Assembly: GCA_937981515.1 (NCBI GenBank)
Contig: CALJNY010000254.1
Location: forward strand, 1 to 7,845
DNA: 7,845 nucleotides
DNA from: an uncultured Collinsella sp.
GTDB lineage: Bacteria > Actinomycetota > Coriobacteriia > Coriobacteriales > Coriobacteriaceae
Direction of reading: 5' to 3'
In this document: positions 1 through 5,804 of the stretch, piece after piece
How positions within the stretch are numbered: position 1 is the first letter of the stretch
Layout of the letters: each line of letters opens with the position of its first letter
Notes under the pieces: generated by a model
What the model saw: only the letters and a program-made list of their open reading frames with translations
Told to the model about the DNA's origin: nothing
Database searches by the model: none
Made by a program: the position numbers and the translations under genes

Positions 1-25
1 CGACGTCGTCAAATCACAATTTGTC
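1..25 (+). repeat. Direct repeat copy 1 of the hsdS central region
   Basis: Bases 1-25 are identical to 561-585, same orientation, offset 560 bp. Identity ends after base 25 (TGCCGG follows here, GAGATG in copy 2). The left limit is unknown because the window begins inside the repeat, so 25 bp is a minimum length. Both copies are read in the same HsdS frame (DVVKSQFV). Confidence 0.9.
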
Positions 26-46
26 TGCCGGAGGTGTGCGGCATGA
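1..46 (+). CDS. 3' end of a truncated upstream hsdS-like reading frame (5' partial)
   Basis: The frame that starts at base 2 reads DVVKSQFVCRRCAA and stops at TGA 44-46. The first eight residues are identical, at DNA level too, to the central conserved region of the complete HsdS that follows (codons 562-585). An HsdS-type protein therefore enters from the left, runs up to the central helix, then leaves homology and terminates six residues later. It would be a half-length specificity protein: one target-recognition domain plus the central region. Its stop overlaps the start of the next gene as ATGA, and its last codons contain that gene's Shine-Dalgarno sequence, so the two are translationally coupled. 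The upstream domain is outside the window. It could be a functional half-subunit, or a silent donor cassette for recombination; the visible bases do not decide. Confidence 0.6.
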   Translation, partial: DVVKSQFVCRRCAA

Positions 47-1191
47 CGAGATATCTTTTGGGCGATCTCGTTCGCAACTGCAAAGAGAAAGTCGATCGCG
101 ATAACAACCCCTATGAGTATTTTGTCGCCGGGGATCATATGGAGACGGAACGCCCCAGGCTAACCATGCGAGGGCGCTTCGATGAGGCGGACGTAGGCCC
201 TGCCTTCATTAGGCTTTTCAGGCCCGGCCAGGTTCTTTATGGCTCGAGGCGTACCTATCTCAAAAAAGTTTCCGTAGCGGACTTTGAGGGTGTGACGTCC
301 AACGTGACTTTTGTTCTCGAAACGAAAGACGAGGAGGTGCTGCCTCAGAGGCTTCTTCCCTTCTTGCTGTTGTCCGACCGCTTCACAAGCTATTCCATTG
401 GCAAGTCGAAGGGTTCAACCAACCCGTACGTTCTATTCTCGGATCTCGCAGATTTTGAGGTTGACCTTCCCGGGCCTGTAAGAGTTGCCGAGATTGCAGA
501 CGTCATGTGCGCTGCCGAGCAGGTTAAGGAGAATTATCGGAGTGTACTCGCAGTCTGCGACGACGTCGTCAAATCACAATTTGTCGAGATGTTCGGAGAT
601 CCTATCGACAATACATTTCATAAGCCCATCGCAAGTTTCTCCGATCTAGGAAAATGGCAAAGTGGCGGAACCCCGGCACGTTCAAACACCTCTTATTTCG
701 AAGGGGGTATTGATTGGTATTCAGCCGGCGAGCTAAATGGATTTCACCTTCGATCGTCTATTGAAAAAATAACGATCGAGGCATTGAATCAATCCGCGGC
801 AAAACTGTACCCGGCAGGCTCTCTTCTCGTTGGAATGTATGATACCGCCGCTCTAAAGATGGGGGTTCTTGATAAGGCCGCCGCATCAAATCAGGCATGC
901 GCCTGCCTGATCCCCAATGATTCGGTTCTCGTTGAATGGCTTTATACGGCAATCTCGATAATGAAGCCCCATCTGCTTAGTCAAAGAAAGGGATGCCGTC
1001 AAAAGAACCTTAGCCTAAAAATGATCAAAGGGTTCAATCTTCCCATTGCTGATAAAGCGGAGCAAAGGGACTTTGCTGTATTTTTCCATTCAGTCGACAA
1101 ATCGAAATTTGCCGTACAAAAGGCCCTCGATGAGCTAAACGCCACGACGAAGAAAATCTTGAACCAGGAGTTAGGACTCGGAGATGTTTAA
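43..1191 (+). CDS. hsdS: Type I restriction-modification specificity subunit HsdS
   Basis: HsdS selects the bipartite DNA target for the HsdM methylase and HsdR nuclease. From ATG 43 the product is 382 aa. Residues about 1-145 are recognition domain 1. Residues about 147-187 form the central conserved helix, ending in KSQFVEMFGDP. Residues about 195-338 are recognition domain 2, with the typical SGGTP entry, the WYSAGEL segment and the QKNLSLKMIKGFNLPI exit. Residues about 339-379 are the distal helix (DKSKFAVQKALDEL, KKILNQELGL). ATG 43 is chosen because GGAGG at 30-34 lies 8 nt upstream; the in-frame GTG at 34 overlaps that Shine-Dalgarno sequence. The stop overlaps hsdR by 8 bp. Domain 2 is visibly more AT-rich (about 42% GC over 601-660) than hsdR, as expected for horizontally exchanged recognition domains. 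The length is normal for a two-domain HsdS. Confidence 0.93.
   Translation: MTRYLLGDLVRNCKEKVDRDNNPYEYFVAGDHMETERPRLTMRGRFDEADVGPAFIRLFRPGQVLYGSRRTYLKKVSVADFEGVTSNVTFVLETKDEEVLPQRLLPFLLLSDRFTSYSIGKSKGSTNPYVLFSDLADFEVDLPGPVRVAEIADVMCAAEQVKENYRSVLAVCDDVVKSQFVEMFGDPIDNTFHKPIASFSDLGKWQSGGTPARSNTSYFEGGIDWYSAGELNGFHLRSSIEKITIEALNQSAAKLYPAGSLLVGMYDTAALKMGVLDKAAASNQACACLIPNDSVLVEWLYTAISIMKPHLLSQRKGCRQKNLSLKMIKGFNLPIADKAEQRDFAVFFHSVDKSKFAVQKALDELNATTKKILNQELGLGDV
561..585 (+). repeat. Direct repeat copy 2 inside hsdS, between the two recognition domains
   Basis: This is the exact second copy of the repeat at 1-25. It lies in the central helical region of hsdS, at the joint between target-recognition domains 1 and 2. 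That is where domain-shuffling recombination occurs in other type I systems. Removing the 560 bp between equivalent points of the two copies would keep the reading frame. Confidence 0.9.
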
Positions 1192-4096
1192 CGAGGACAA
1201 TACCATCGAGCAAATGAGCGTCGAGGCGCTTGCCAGCCTTGGCTGGAGATACGTGGCTGCCGAAGACCTCCCGCGCCGCCATGCCGACGTCATGGTCGAG
1301 CCCATGGTCAAGGACGCCCTCATCAGGCTTAACCCGGAGATCGCAGAAGACCCCGATCGCGCCGACGAGATCATCTACCGACTCAGGGCCCTCATTCAGT
1401 CCACAAGTCCGCAGAACCTGGTCTCCACCAACGAGCGGTTCAAAAAGCTCGTCATCGAGGAGAACTCATTCCCCTACGGCAAAGACGGCCGCATGGTCCC
1501 CATCCGCTTCTTTGGCACGGCGGCGGACAGCGATCTTGACAAAAACGAGTACATCGTCACCAACCAGTGGGTCTACCCCCAGGAGCAGGGCGGCAAGCGC
1601 CTCGACCTCGTCCTTCTTGTCAATGGATTTCCGCTCGTCATCGGCGAGTTCAAGACGCCGGTGCGCGATTCGATAACCTGGCTCGACGGCGCTGGCGACA
1701 TCGCAAAATATGAGAAGAGCATCCCGCAGATGTTCGTCTGTAGCGCCATCAACTTCGCCAGCGAAGGAAAATGCTATCGCTACGGGTCGGTGAACATGCC
1801 TCCCGAGATGTGGGGACCCTGGCATGAGGGCGACAAGAAGAGCGAGGGCACACTTGCCGACGTTAAGAGAAGCATGGCGTCCATGCTAACCCCCACGAAC
1901 GTCATGGACATCTTCCAGTTCTTCACGCTCTTCGCCACCGACAAGAAGCATCGACGCATCAAGCTGATCTGTCGCTACCAACAGTTCGAGGGCGCGAACC
2001 TCATCGTGGACCGCGTCCGCGCAGGATACCCGAAGCGTGGCCTCATTTGGCATTTCCAGGGCTCAGGAAAGTCACTGCTCATGGTATTCGCCGCCCAGAA
2101 GCTGCGCATGGTCCCCGAACTCAAGAACCCGACCGTCGTCATCGTGGATGACCGAATCGACCTCGAGACCCAGATCACGGGGACCTTCAACGCATCCGAT
2201 ATCCCCAACCTCGCAAGCGCCGGCAGCAAGGAGGAGCTTGAGTCCTTCTTCAAGCAGGACATGAGAAAGATCCTCATCACCACCATCTTCAAATTCGGCG
2301 AGGTTGCGGGGATTCTCAACGAGCGCGAGAACATCATCCTCATGGTCGACGAGGCGCACCGCACCCAAGAGGGCGACCTCGGCGAGAAGATGCGGCTCGC
2401 CTTGCCAAACGCCTTCTTCTTCGGCTTGACCGGCACGCCCATCAACCGAACCGACAAGAACACGTTCCACACCTTCGGTGCAAAAGAGGACAAGTCCGGC
2501 TACATGAGCCGCTATTCCTTCGCCGACTCCATCCGCGACCACGCCACATTGCCGCTCCATTTTGAAACCGTTCCCGTCGAGCTTCACGTCAACCAAGAGG
2601 TCGTGAACGCCGCCTTTGACGAAATGACACGAGACCTCAGCAAAGAGGACAAGGCAGAACTCACCAGGCGCGTCAAGATCGAGTCCGTCATGAAGGCCCC
2701 CGACCGCATCCACAAGGTATGCGAGCACATCGCCAGGCACTTCAAGTCAAAGGTTGAGCCCGACGGCTTCAAGGCACAGGTAGTCTGCTACGACCGAGAG
2801 TGCTGCCTGCTGTATAAGGAGGAGCTCGACAAGCTCTTGGGCGCTGATGCAATCACCATCGTCATGGACACGAACAACGACAAGGAAGACCGCTACAAGG
2901 TATACCGTCGAGATCGCGATGCCGAAGAAAAGCTCCTTGACCGTTTCCGCGACCCGGACGATCCGCTCAAGATTCTCATCGTCACTGCAAAGCTGCTCAC
3001 GGGGTTCGATGCGCCCATCCTGCAAACTCAGTACCTTGACAAGCCCTTGCGCGACCACACGCTGTTGCAGGCAATCTGTCGAACCAACCGCGTCTACAAC
3101 GACAAGAAGACATTCGGTCTCATTGTCGACTATATCGGCCTCTTCGACAACGTCGCCAAGTCTCTGCACTTCGACGAGGCCGAGGTGCAGAAGGTTATAA
3201 CCAACATCGACGAGGTAAAGGCCGAGCTACCCGGGCTTATGCATTGCTGTCTTGAGTACTTCTCAACGGTCAGAGACCGCCGCAGCGCGGATTGGGAGTC
3301 CCTTCTCGAAGCTCAACAATGCCTGCCAACGACAAAGGTGAAAGACCAGTTTGGGGCCGACTTTTCGGTCTTGAACAGAGCGTGGGAAGCCCTTTCGCCC
3401 GACCCATGTCTCAATCCTTACAAGCCCGATTTCATCTGGCTCTCGCAGGTCTACGATTCCGTGAGACCGGTAGACAATCGCGGGAAGCTCATCTGGGCAG
3501 CGCTCGGGCCCAAGACAATCGAGCTCGTGCACGAGAATATCACCGTCGAGAGAGTCCGAGACGATGACGACATCCTTGAACTCGACGAGGACATGATCGA
3601 GCACTTCATCAACGACAAGAGCAGTACCGAGAAGATCACGCGTAAGCTGGAGATAGATCTCGTCGCCCGAATCCGCAAGCACGATAAGAATGGCAAATTC
3701 CAGAAGCTCGGCGAGCGCCTGGAGGACCTGAGGGAACGTCACGAGCAAGGTCTCATCAACAGCGTCGAGTTCCTCAAGATGCTCATCGACCTCGCCAAAG
3801 AAGCACGAGCCGCCGAAAAGGAAGTCGTGCCCGAGGAAGAGGAGGACAAGGGAAAGGCTGCTCTCACTGAGCTCTTTAACGGCATCAAGAACGGCGACAC
3901 GCCTATCATCGTCGAGAACATCGTCAATGACATTGACGAGATCGTTAAAATAACTCGCTTCGACGGCTGGCAAGCTACCACGGCAGGCGTCAAAGAGGTC
4001 AAGAAGCAGCTCCGTGCCATTCTATGGATGCGCTACAAGCTCAAAGACCAGGCTCTTTTTGATAAGGCGTATTCGTATATCGAACTCTACTATTAG
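1184..4096 (+). CDS. hsdR: Type I restriction endonuclease, ATP-dependent translocase subunit HsdR
   Basis: HsdR is the motor and nuclease of the type I complex: it binds unmethylated target-bound MS, translocates DNA with ATP and cuts at a distance. The product is 970 aa, normal for the family. The N-terminal PD-(D/E)xK nuclease shows D141 (RLDLVLLVNG) and E155-F-K157 (IGEFKTP). The SF2 helicase core follows: Walker A QGSGKS (292-297), DEAH at 389-392, TGTP 416-419, LLTGFDAP 604-611 and the motif VI region QAICRTNR (629-636). A charged, helix-rich C-terminal domain (about 790-970) is typical of the part that contacts the MS core. ATG 1184 overlaps the end of hsdS by 8 bp, with AGGAG at 1166-1170 and AGG at 1173-1175 upstream, so translation is probably coupled. 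GC is about 60% (2101-2160). The Gln usually expected four residues before Y176 in the nuclease QxxxY motif appears to be Asp172. Confidence 0.96.
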   Translation: MFNEDNTIEQMSVEALASLGWRYVAAEDLPRRHADVMVEPMVKDALIRLNPEIAEDPDRADEIIYRLRALIQSTSPQNLVSTNERFKKLVIEENSFPYGKDGRMVPIRFFGTAADSDLDKNEYIVTNQWVYPQEQGGKRLDLVLLVNGFPLVIGEFKTPVRDSITWLDGAGDIAKYEKSIPQMFVCSAINFASEGKCYRYGSVNMPPEMWGPWHEGDKKSEGTLADVKRSMASMLTPTNVMDIFQFFTLFATDKKHRRIKLICRYQQFEGANLIVDRVRAGYPKRGLIWHFQGSGKSLLMVFAAQKLRMVPELKNPTVVIVDDRIDLETQITGTFNASDIPNLASAGSKEELESFFKQDMRKILITTIFKFGEVAGILNERENIILMVDEAHRTQEGDLGEKMRLALPNAFFFGLTGTPINRTDKNTFHTFGAKEDKSGYMSRYSFADSIRDHATLPLHFETVPVELHVNQEVVNAAFDEMTRDLSKEDKAELTRRVKIESVMKAPDRIHKVCEHIARHFKSKVEPDGFKAQVVCYDRECCLLYKEELDKLLGADAITIVMDTNNDKEDRYKVYRRDRDAEEKLLDRFRDPDDPLKILIVTAKLLTGFDAPILQTQYLDKPLRDHTLLQAICRTNRVYNDKKTFGLIVDYIGLFDNVAKSLHFDEAEVQKVITNIDEVKAELPGLMHCCLEYFSTVRDRRSADWESLLEAQQCLPTTKVKDQFGADFSVLNRAWEALSPDPCLNPYKPDFIWLSQVYDSVRPVDNRGKLIWAALGPKTIELVHENITVERVRDDDDILELDEDMIEHFINDKSSTEKITRKLEIDLVARIRKHDKNGKFQKLGERLEDLRERHEQGLINSVEFLKMLIDLAKEARAAEKEVVPEEEEDKGKAALTELFNGIKNGDTPIIVENIVNDIDEIVKITRFDGWQATTAGVKEVKKQLRAILWMRYKLKDQALFDKAYSYIELYY

Positions 4097-4117
4097 GTAA
4101 CAGAAGACAGACTTCTA

Positions 4118-4160
4118 GGGACGTTCCGCATTAACCATTTCATAGGATGTGGAGCGTCCC
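4118..4160 (+). terminator. Hairpin downstream of hsdR, candidate terminator
   Basis: Bases 4118-4131 pair with 4147-4160 over 14 contiguous positions, two of them G-T wobbles (arm ends GGGACG and CGTCCC), around a 15-nt loop. It starts 21 bp after the hsdR stop. The 3' flank AATTTGAAC is only weakly T-rich, so this may be a weak or factor-assisted terminator, an mRNA 3'-end stabiliser, or a repetitive palindrome. A small AGAAG/CTTCT stem (4102-4106 with 4112-4116) sits just before it. The rest of 4161-4320 shows no gene or clear signal. Confidence 0.5.
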
Positions 4161-4320
4161 AATTTGAACGAGCAACGTCTTGCGATGGGCAAATGTTGCA
4201 GCCCCAATGGCTCGACAACCCTTTCATAGTCTGGTGTTTAAGTCTTCACTAGAAGCCATCCACACTTTGTAGTTAATTGATTCCTTCTTCGCAGGCGAAA
4301 ACGACAATGATGTCCGCCCC

Positions 4321-5055
4321 CTACCTCCCCTCCGCTTTCAGCTTCAGCAGCAGGTCGGCCAGCTCGGGGCACTTGCTAGAGAGGCGCGTCTGAGCTCGCT
4401 CGCCCATCCCCCACCGCTGGCGGACTTCCTGGGCGTACGGACTCACACGGTAGTTCCCGTCCATCATCTGCTTGAGCAGCTTGGCGGTCACGCGCGCATC
4501 GGCAAGGGCGCTGTGGGCGTGGCCCGTCGACTCGTCAAACTCGATGCCAAACCACGTCGCCGCGTCACTCAAAGAAACGCGCCCGTGGCTGCCAACGTCC
4601 ATGATCGAGGTGTAAAACGCCTGCAGATCGGCCCAGTCCGTAGGAAATGCGGCAAGATCGATGTGCTTTGCCTGACACTCGGTCAAAAGCTGCCGACGAT
4701 CCACCCCGCTCCAGCAAACTATCTGAGCGGAGTAGCGACCGATCCAATCGCCGAGCCTTTTGATCACCACATAGAGTGGGTCGGCCATCGCGGTGTCCAC
4801 GGCCGATATCCCCGTAAGCTCGCGGACGGGGAACGCAACGCCTTCGGTAAATTCCGTCTGCACAAACTGCGAGAACTCGCCCATAACGTTGCCGTGATAG
4901 TCGAGCTTGACGGCGCCGACCTCGATAATCTCGTTGCGCAGTCCACGGCGCTGGCGCTGCTTTGGCACCGGCGCAAACTCAAAGTCCAGCACAATCTGGC
5001 GCGCAAAGTTCGTCGTATCGATAGCCGAGATACACGGCGTCTTTTCAGCTGACAC
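4321..5055 (-). CDS. DEDDh-family 3'-5' exonuclease (DnaQ/ERI-1-like fold)
   Basis: This is a predicted single-domain 3'-5' exonuclease acting on DNA or RNA with two metal ions. From GTG 5055 it has 244 aa. All motifs are present: Exo I VLDFEF (D24, E26), followed by EIIEVGAVKLD and the LTGIS segment; Exo II around CWSGVDRRQL (D119); Exo III HSALADA (H181, D186), the His marking the DEDDh subgroup. The tail after about residue 200 is short and basic. GTG 5055 is preferred because GGAGAAAGG lies 8 nt upstream on the minus strand. The frame stays open to an ATG at 5217, but that has no Shine-Dalgarno sequence and would add 54 residues not needed by the fold. The gene is convergent with hsdR and stands alone, so it is not part of the restriction operon. 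It resembles generic KapD/ERI-1-like exonucleases; the substrate cannot be told from sequence. Confidence 0.85.
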   Translation of the reverse strand: MSAEKTPCISAIDTTNFARQIVLDFEFAPVPKQRQRRGLRNEIIEVGAVKLDYHGNVMGEFSQFVQTEFTEGVAFPVRELTGISAVDTAMADPLYVVIKRLGDWIGRYSAQIVCWSGVDRRQLLTECQAKHIDLAAFPTDWADLQAFYTSIMDVGSHGRVSLSDAATWFGIEFDESTGHAHSALADARVTAKLLKQMMDGNYRVSPYAQEVRQRWGMGERAQTRLSSKCPELADLLLKLKAEGR

Positions 5056-5444
5056 GGTTAGGGCCTTTCTCCGTTGCCTGCCGCTTGCTACATAGGCGGC
5101 TACATTGCCGTAAGGATAGGCGCCCGTGCGGACATGAAAGCGGTGCGCAATGCCATGCACCAGGCACACACCACACAGACGGCCCCAAGGGATCCCGCCC
5201 GCTCTATTCAAATGCATGAAAAAGTTTAGGCCCGGTGACTTGAATCAGCGGTCATCCCGGGCCCATCAATATGCAGTGTACCTACAGAGGGCTGGTTAAT
5301 CAAACGGGCTTTCGGTGACGAAGACCTGCGCGTCTATCCCCAATCGCCCAGCGTCGTCTTCTGCCGCCCTTACGAAAGGCTGCTATTCGAGGGAATCACG
5401 TTGCTGTTATTATCGAACATATATTCGTATTTATGACCGCGCTT
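5056..5444. other. Intergenic stretch between the exonuclease and the small peptide locus
   Basis: No convincing gene is seen here. The part nearest the exonuclease (5056-5217) is its probable leader, with the Shine-Dalgarno sequence just upstream of 5055. A hairpin with a minus-strand T tract is at 5219-5263. From 5239 to 5436 one plus-strand frame is open, with rather coding-like codon ends and a readable protein (RAFGDEDLRVYPQSP, CRPYERLLFEG). It has no ATG, GTG or TTG near its beginning, so it may be a gene remnant. The last 60 bp become AT-rich ahead of the next promoter. Confidence 0.5.
5219..5263 (-). terminator. Terminator-like hairpin upstream of the exonuclease, minus strand
   Basis: GGCCCGG (5229-5235) pairs with CCGGGCC (5257-5263), and TGAC (5236-5239) with GTCA (5251-5254), leaving a 2-nt bulge and an 11-nt loop. 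Read on the minus strand, the stem is followed after 5 nt by TTTTT (5223-5219). It either ends a minus-strand transcript coming from the right or acts as an attenuator in a long leader of the exonuclease gene, whose start is about 160 nt further on. No riboswitch class is recognised. Confidence 0.45.
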
Positions 5445-5453
5445 TGATAGAAT
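5445..5453 (+). promoter_or_regulatory. Extended -10 promoter of the small peptide mRNA
   Basis: TG at 5445-5446, one base, then TAGAAT (5448-5453) matches the extended -10 form TGnTATAAT at all but one position. No good -35 is visible (5425-5430 is TCGTAT), as is usual for extended -10 promoters. The predicted start is G5461, the first base of the segment complementary to the 3' end of the transcript. Confidence 0.55.
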
Positions 5454-5460
5454 GGCAGTT

Positions 5461-5509
5461 GTTGACGGCAGTTCCATGTGCCGGGCAGCGCCCTCCATGC
5501 GACGGGAGG
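5461..5509 (+). promoter_or_regulatory. Structured leader with occluded Shine-Dalgarno sequence
   Basis: Three elements overlap here. CGGCA (5466-5470) pairs with TGCCG (5479-5483). CCTCC (5492-5496) pairs exactly with GGAGG (5505-5509), the ribosome binding site of the peptide, across an 8-nt loop. Segments 5461-5474 and 5483-5492 are complementary to 5693-5706 and 5670-5679 at the far end of the transcript. Such occlusion of the binding site is characteristic of type I toxin mRNAs; its function here is inferred. Confidence 0.55.
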
Positions 5510-5517
5510 TGATGCCC

Positions 5518-5643
5518 ATGACCGATCTGATTGATTTCGTGAAGCTCCTGACCGCTTTGGTCTCGCTCCTCACGGCGCTTATCGGACTTTCCGAGGCACT
5601 TAAGCAGCGTACGAAGCAAAAGAAGAGGGGTCGACGCCGTTAA
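5518..5643 (+). CDS. 41-aa hydrophobic, strongly basic peptide; candidate type I toxin
   Basis: The product is a 41-residue peptide. Residues 4-24 (LIDFVKLL, then TALVSLLTALIGL) form one hydrophobic segment long enough to cross the membrane. It contains an LLTAL repeat and a single buried Lys9. Nine of the last thirteen residues (29-41) are Lys or Arg, giving a net charge near +7. The start is ATG 5518, 8 nt after GGAGG (5505-5509) in a near-perfect GGGAGGTGAT site; the in-frame ATG at 5512 is too close to it and the ATG at 5452 lies at the promoter. The peptide architecture (short membrane helix plus cationic tail) and its setting (occluded ribosome binding site, 5'-3' pairing, convergent antisense promoter) fit a type I toxin. 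I do not recognise a specific family. A leaderless antimicrobial peptide or small membrane regulator remains possible. Confidence 0.65.
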   Translation: MTDLIDFVKLLTALVSLLTALIGLSEALKQRTKQKKRGRRR

Positions 5644-5703
5644 GGCATTGACCCCTTGAACTAAGTAACGGCGCTGCCCAGCTATCACCCTTGGGCTGCC
5701 GTC
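5618..5703 (-). ncRNA. Predicted antisense RNA (candidate antitoxin) against the peptide mRNA 3' end
   Basis: A minus-strand transcription unit is predicted from its two ends. The promoter at 5710-5738 places the start at G5703, and the terminator stem 5627-5655 with a TCTTCTTTT tail places the end near 5618, giving about 86 nt. It would be fully complementary to the last nine codons of the peptide gene and to its 3' untranslated region, including both segments that pair with the mRNA leader. Binding would disturb mRNA folding, block translation or create a double-stranded RNase substrate, as for 3'-overlapping antitoxins such as RatA and SR4. Expression is inferred only from these signals. 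Confidence 0.5.
5627..5655 (-). terminator. Intrinsic terminator of the antisense RNA
   Basis: Bases 5627-5638 pair with 5644-5655 (GGGGTC with GACCCC, GCC with GGC; one wobble and one mismatch between), with a GTTAA loop at 5639-5643. On the minus strand the stem is directly followed by TCTTCTTTT (5626-5618), a good intrinsic tail. On the plus strand the tail is poor (TTGAAC), so it works mainly leftward. It overlaps the stop codon of the peptide gene, which makes the last codons (basic tail) part of the terminator. Confidence 0.65.
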
Positions 5704-5715
5704 GACTTTATTCTA
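5668..5715 (+). terminator. 3' hairpin and T-rich tail of the peptide mRNA
   Basis: ACGGC (5668-5672) pairs with GCCGT (5698-5702), and GCCCA (5676-5680) with TGGGC (5692-5696), separated by a 3x1 internal loop. TTTATTCT follows at 5707-5714. This would end the peptide mRNA near 5714, about 255 nt after its predicted start. The same bases can instead pair with the mRNA leader, so the local and long-range forms exclude each other. Confidence 0.5.
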
Positions 5716-5738
5716 CCCACGGTTGCCAGGTTTAACAA
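5710..5738 (-). promoter_or_regulatory. Sigma70-type promoter of the antisense RNA
   Basis: Read on the minus strand: -35 TTGTTA (5738-5733), a 17-bp spacer, and -10 TAGAAT (5715-5710). The hexamers match consensus at 4 and 5 of 6 positions. The predicted start is G5703. No minus-strand gene begins nearby, so its product is most simply a short RNA ending at the terminator at 5655-5618. Confidence 0.55.
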
Positions 5739-5804
5739 ATGAATTTTCAGTGATGGAGCCTCGGAGCCCGCTCGCTCAACCACCTGGCCATCGGATTAGC
5801 CGGA
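5716..5804. other. Spacer between the peptide locus and the 62-bp repeat array
   Basis: Apart from the -35 element of the antisense promoter, no gene or clear signal is seen. The last bases before 5805 (ATCGGATTAGCC) vaguely resemble the end of a 62-bp repeat unit, so the array may have extended further left and decayed. Confidence 0.4.

Noticed and set aside
34..42. GTG start of hsdS at 34
   Set aside because: It overlaps the GGAGG at 30-34. ATG 43 is 8 nt after that site and overlaps the upstream stop as ATGA.
1230..3973. Long open frames in other frames and on the other strand within hsdR
   Set aside because: They are antisense or shifted shadows of a GC-rich gene. hsdR carries all family motifs in order, and the shadows carry none.
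5056..5217. 54-residue N-terminal extension of the exonuclease (ATG 5217)
   Set aside because: No Shine-Dalgarno sequence precedes ATG 5217, while GTG 5055 has GGAGAAAGG at 8 nt. The extension is not part of the DEDDh fold.
5239..5436. Plus-strand open frame of about 65 codons with coding-like codon ends
   Set aside because: No ATG, GTG or TTG occurs near its beginning, a stop lies directly before it at 5236-5238, and no family is recognised. It could be a gene remnant but cannot be called a gene.
5452..5517. Longer small peptide starting at ATG 5452 (22 extra residues)
   Set aside because: That ATG overlaps the proposed -10 element and has no ribosome binding site. ATG 5518 has a near-perfect one.
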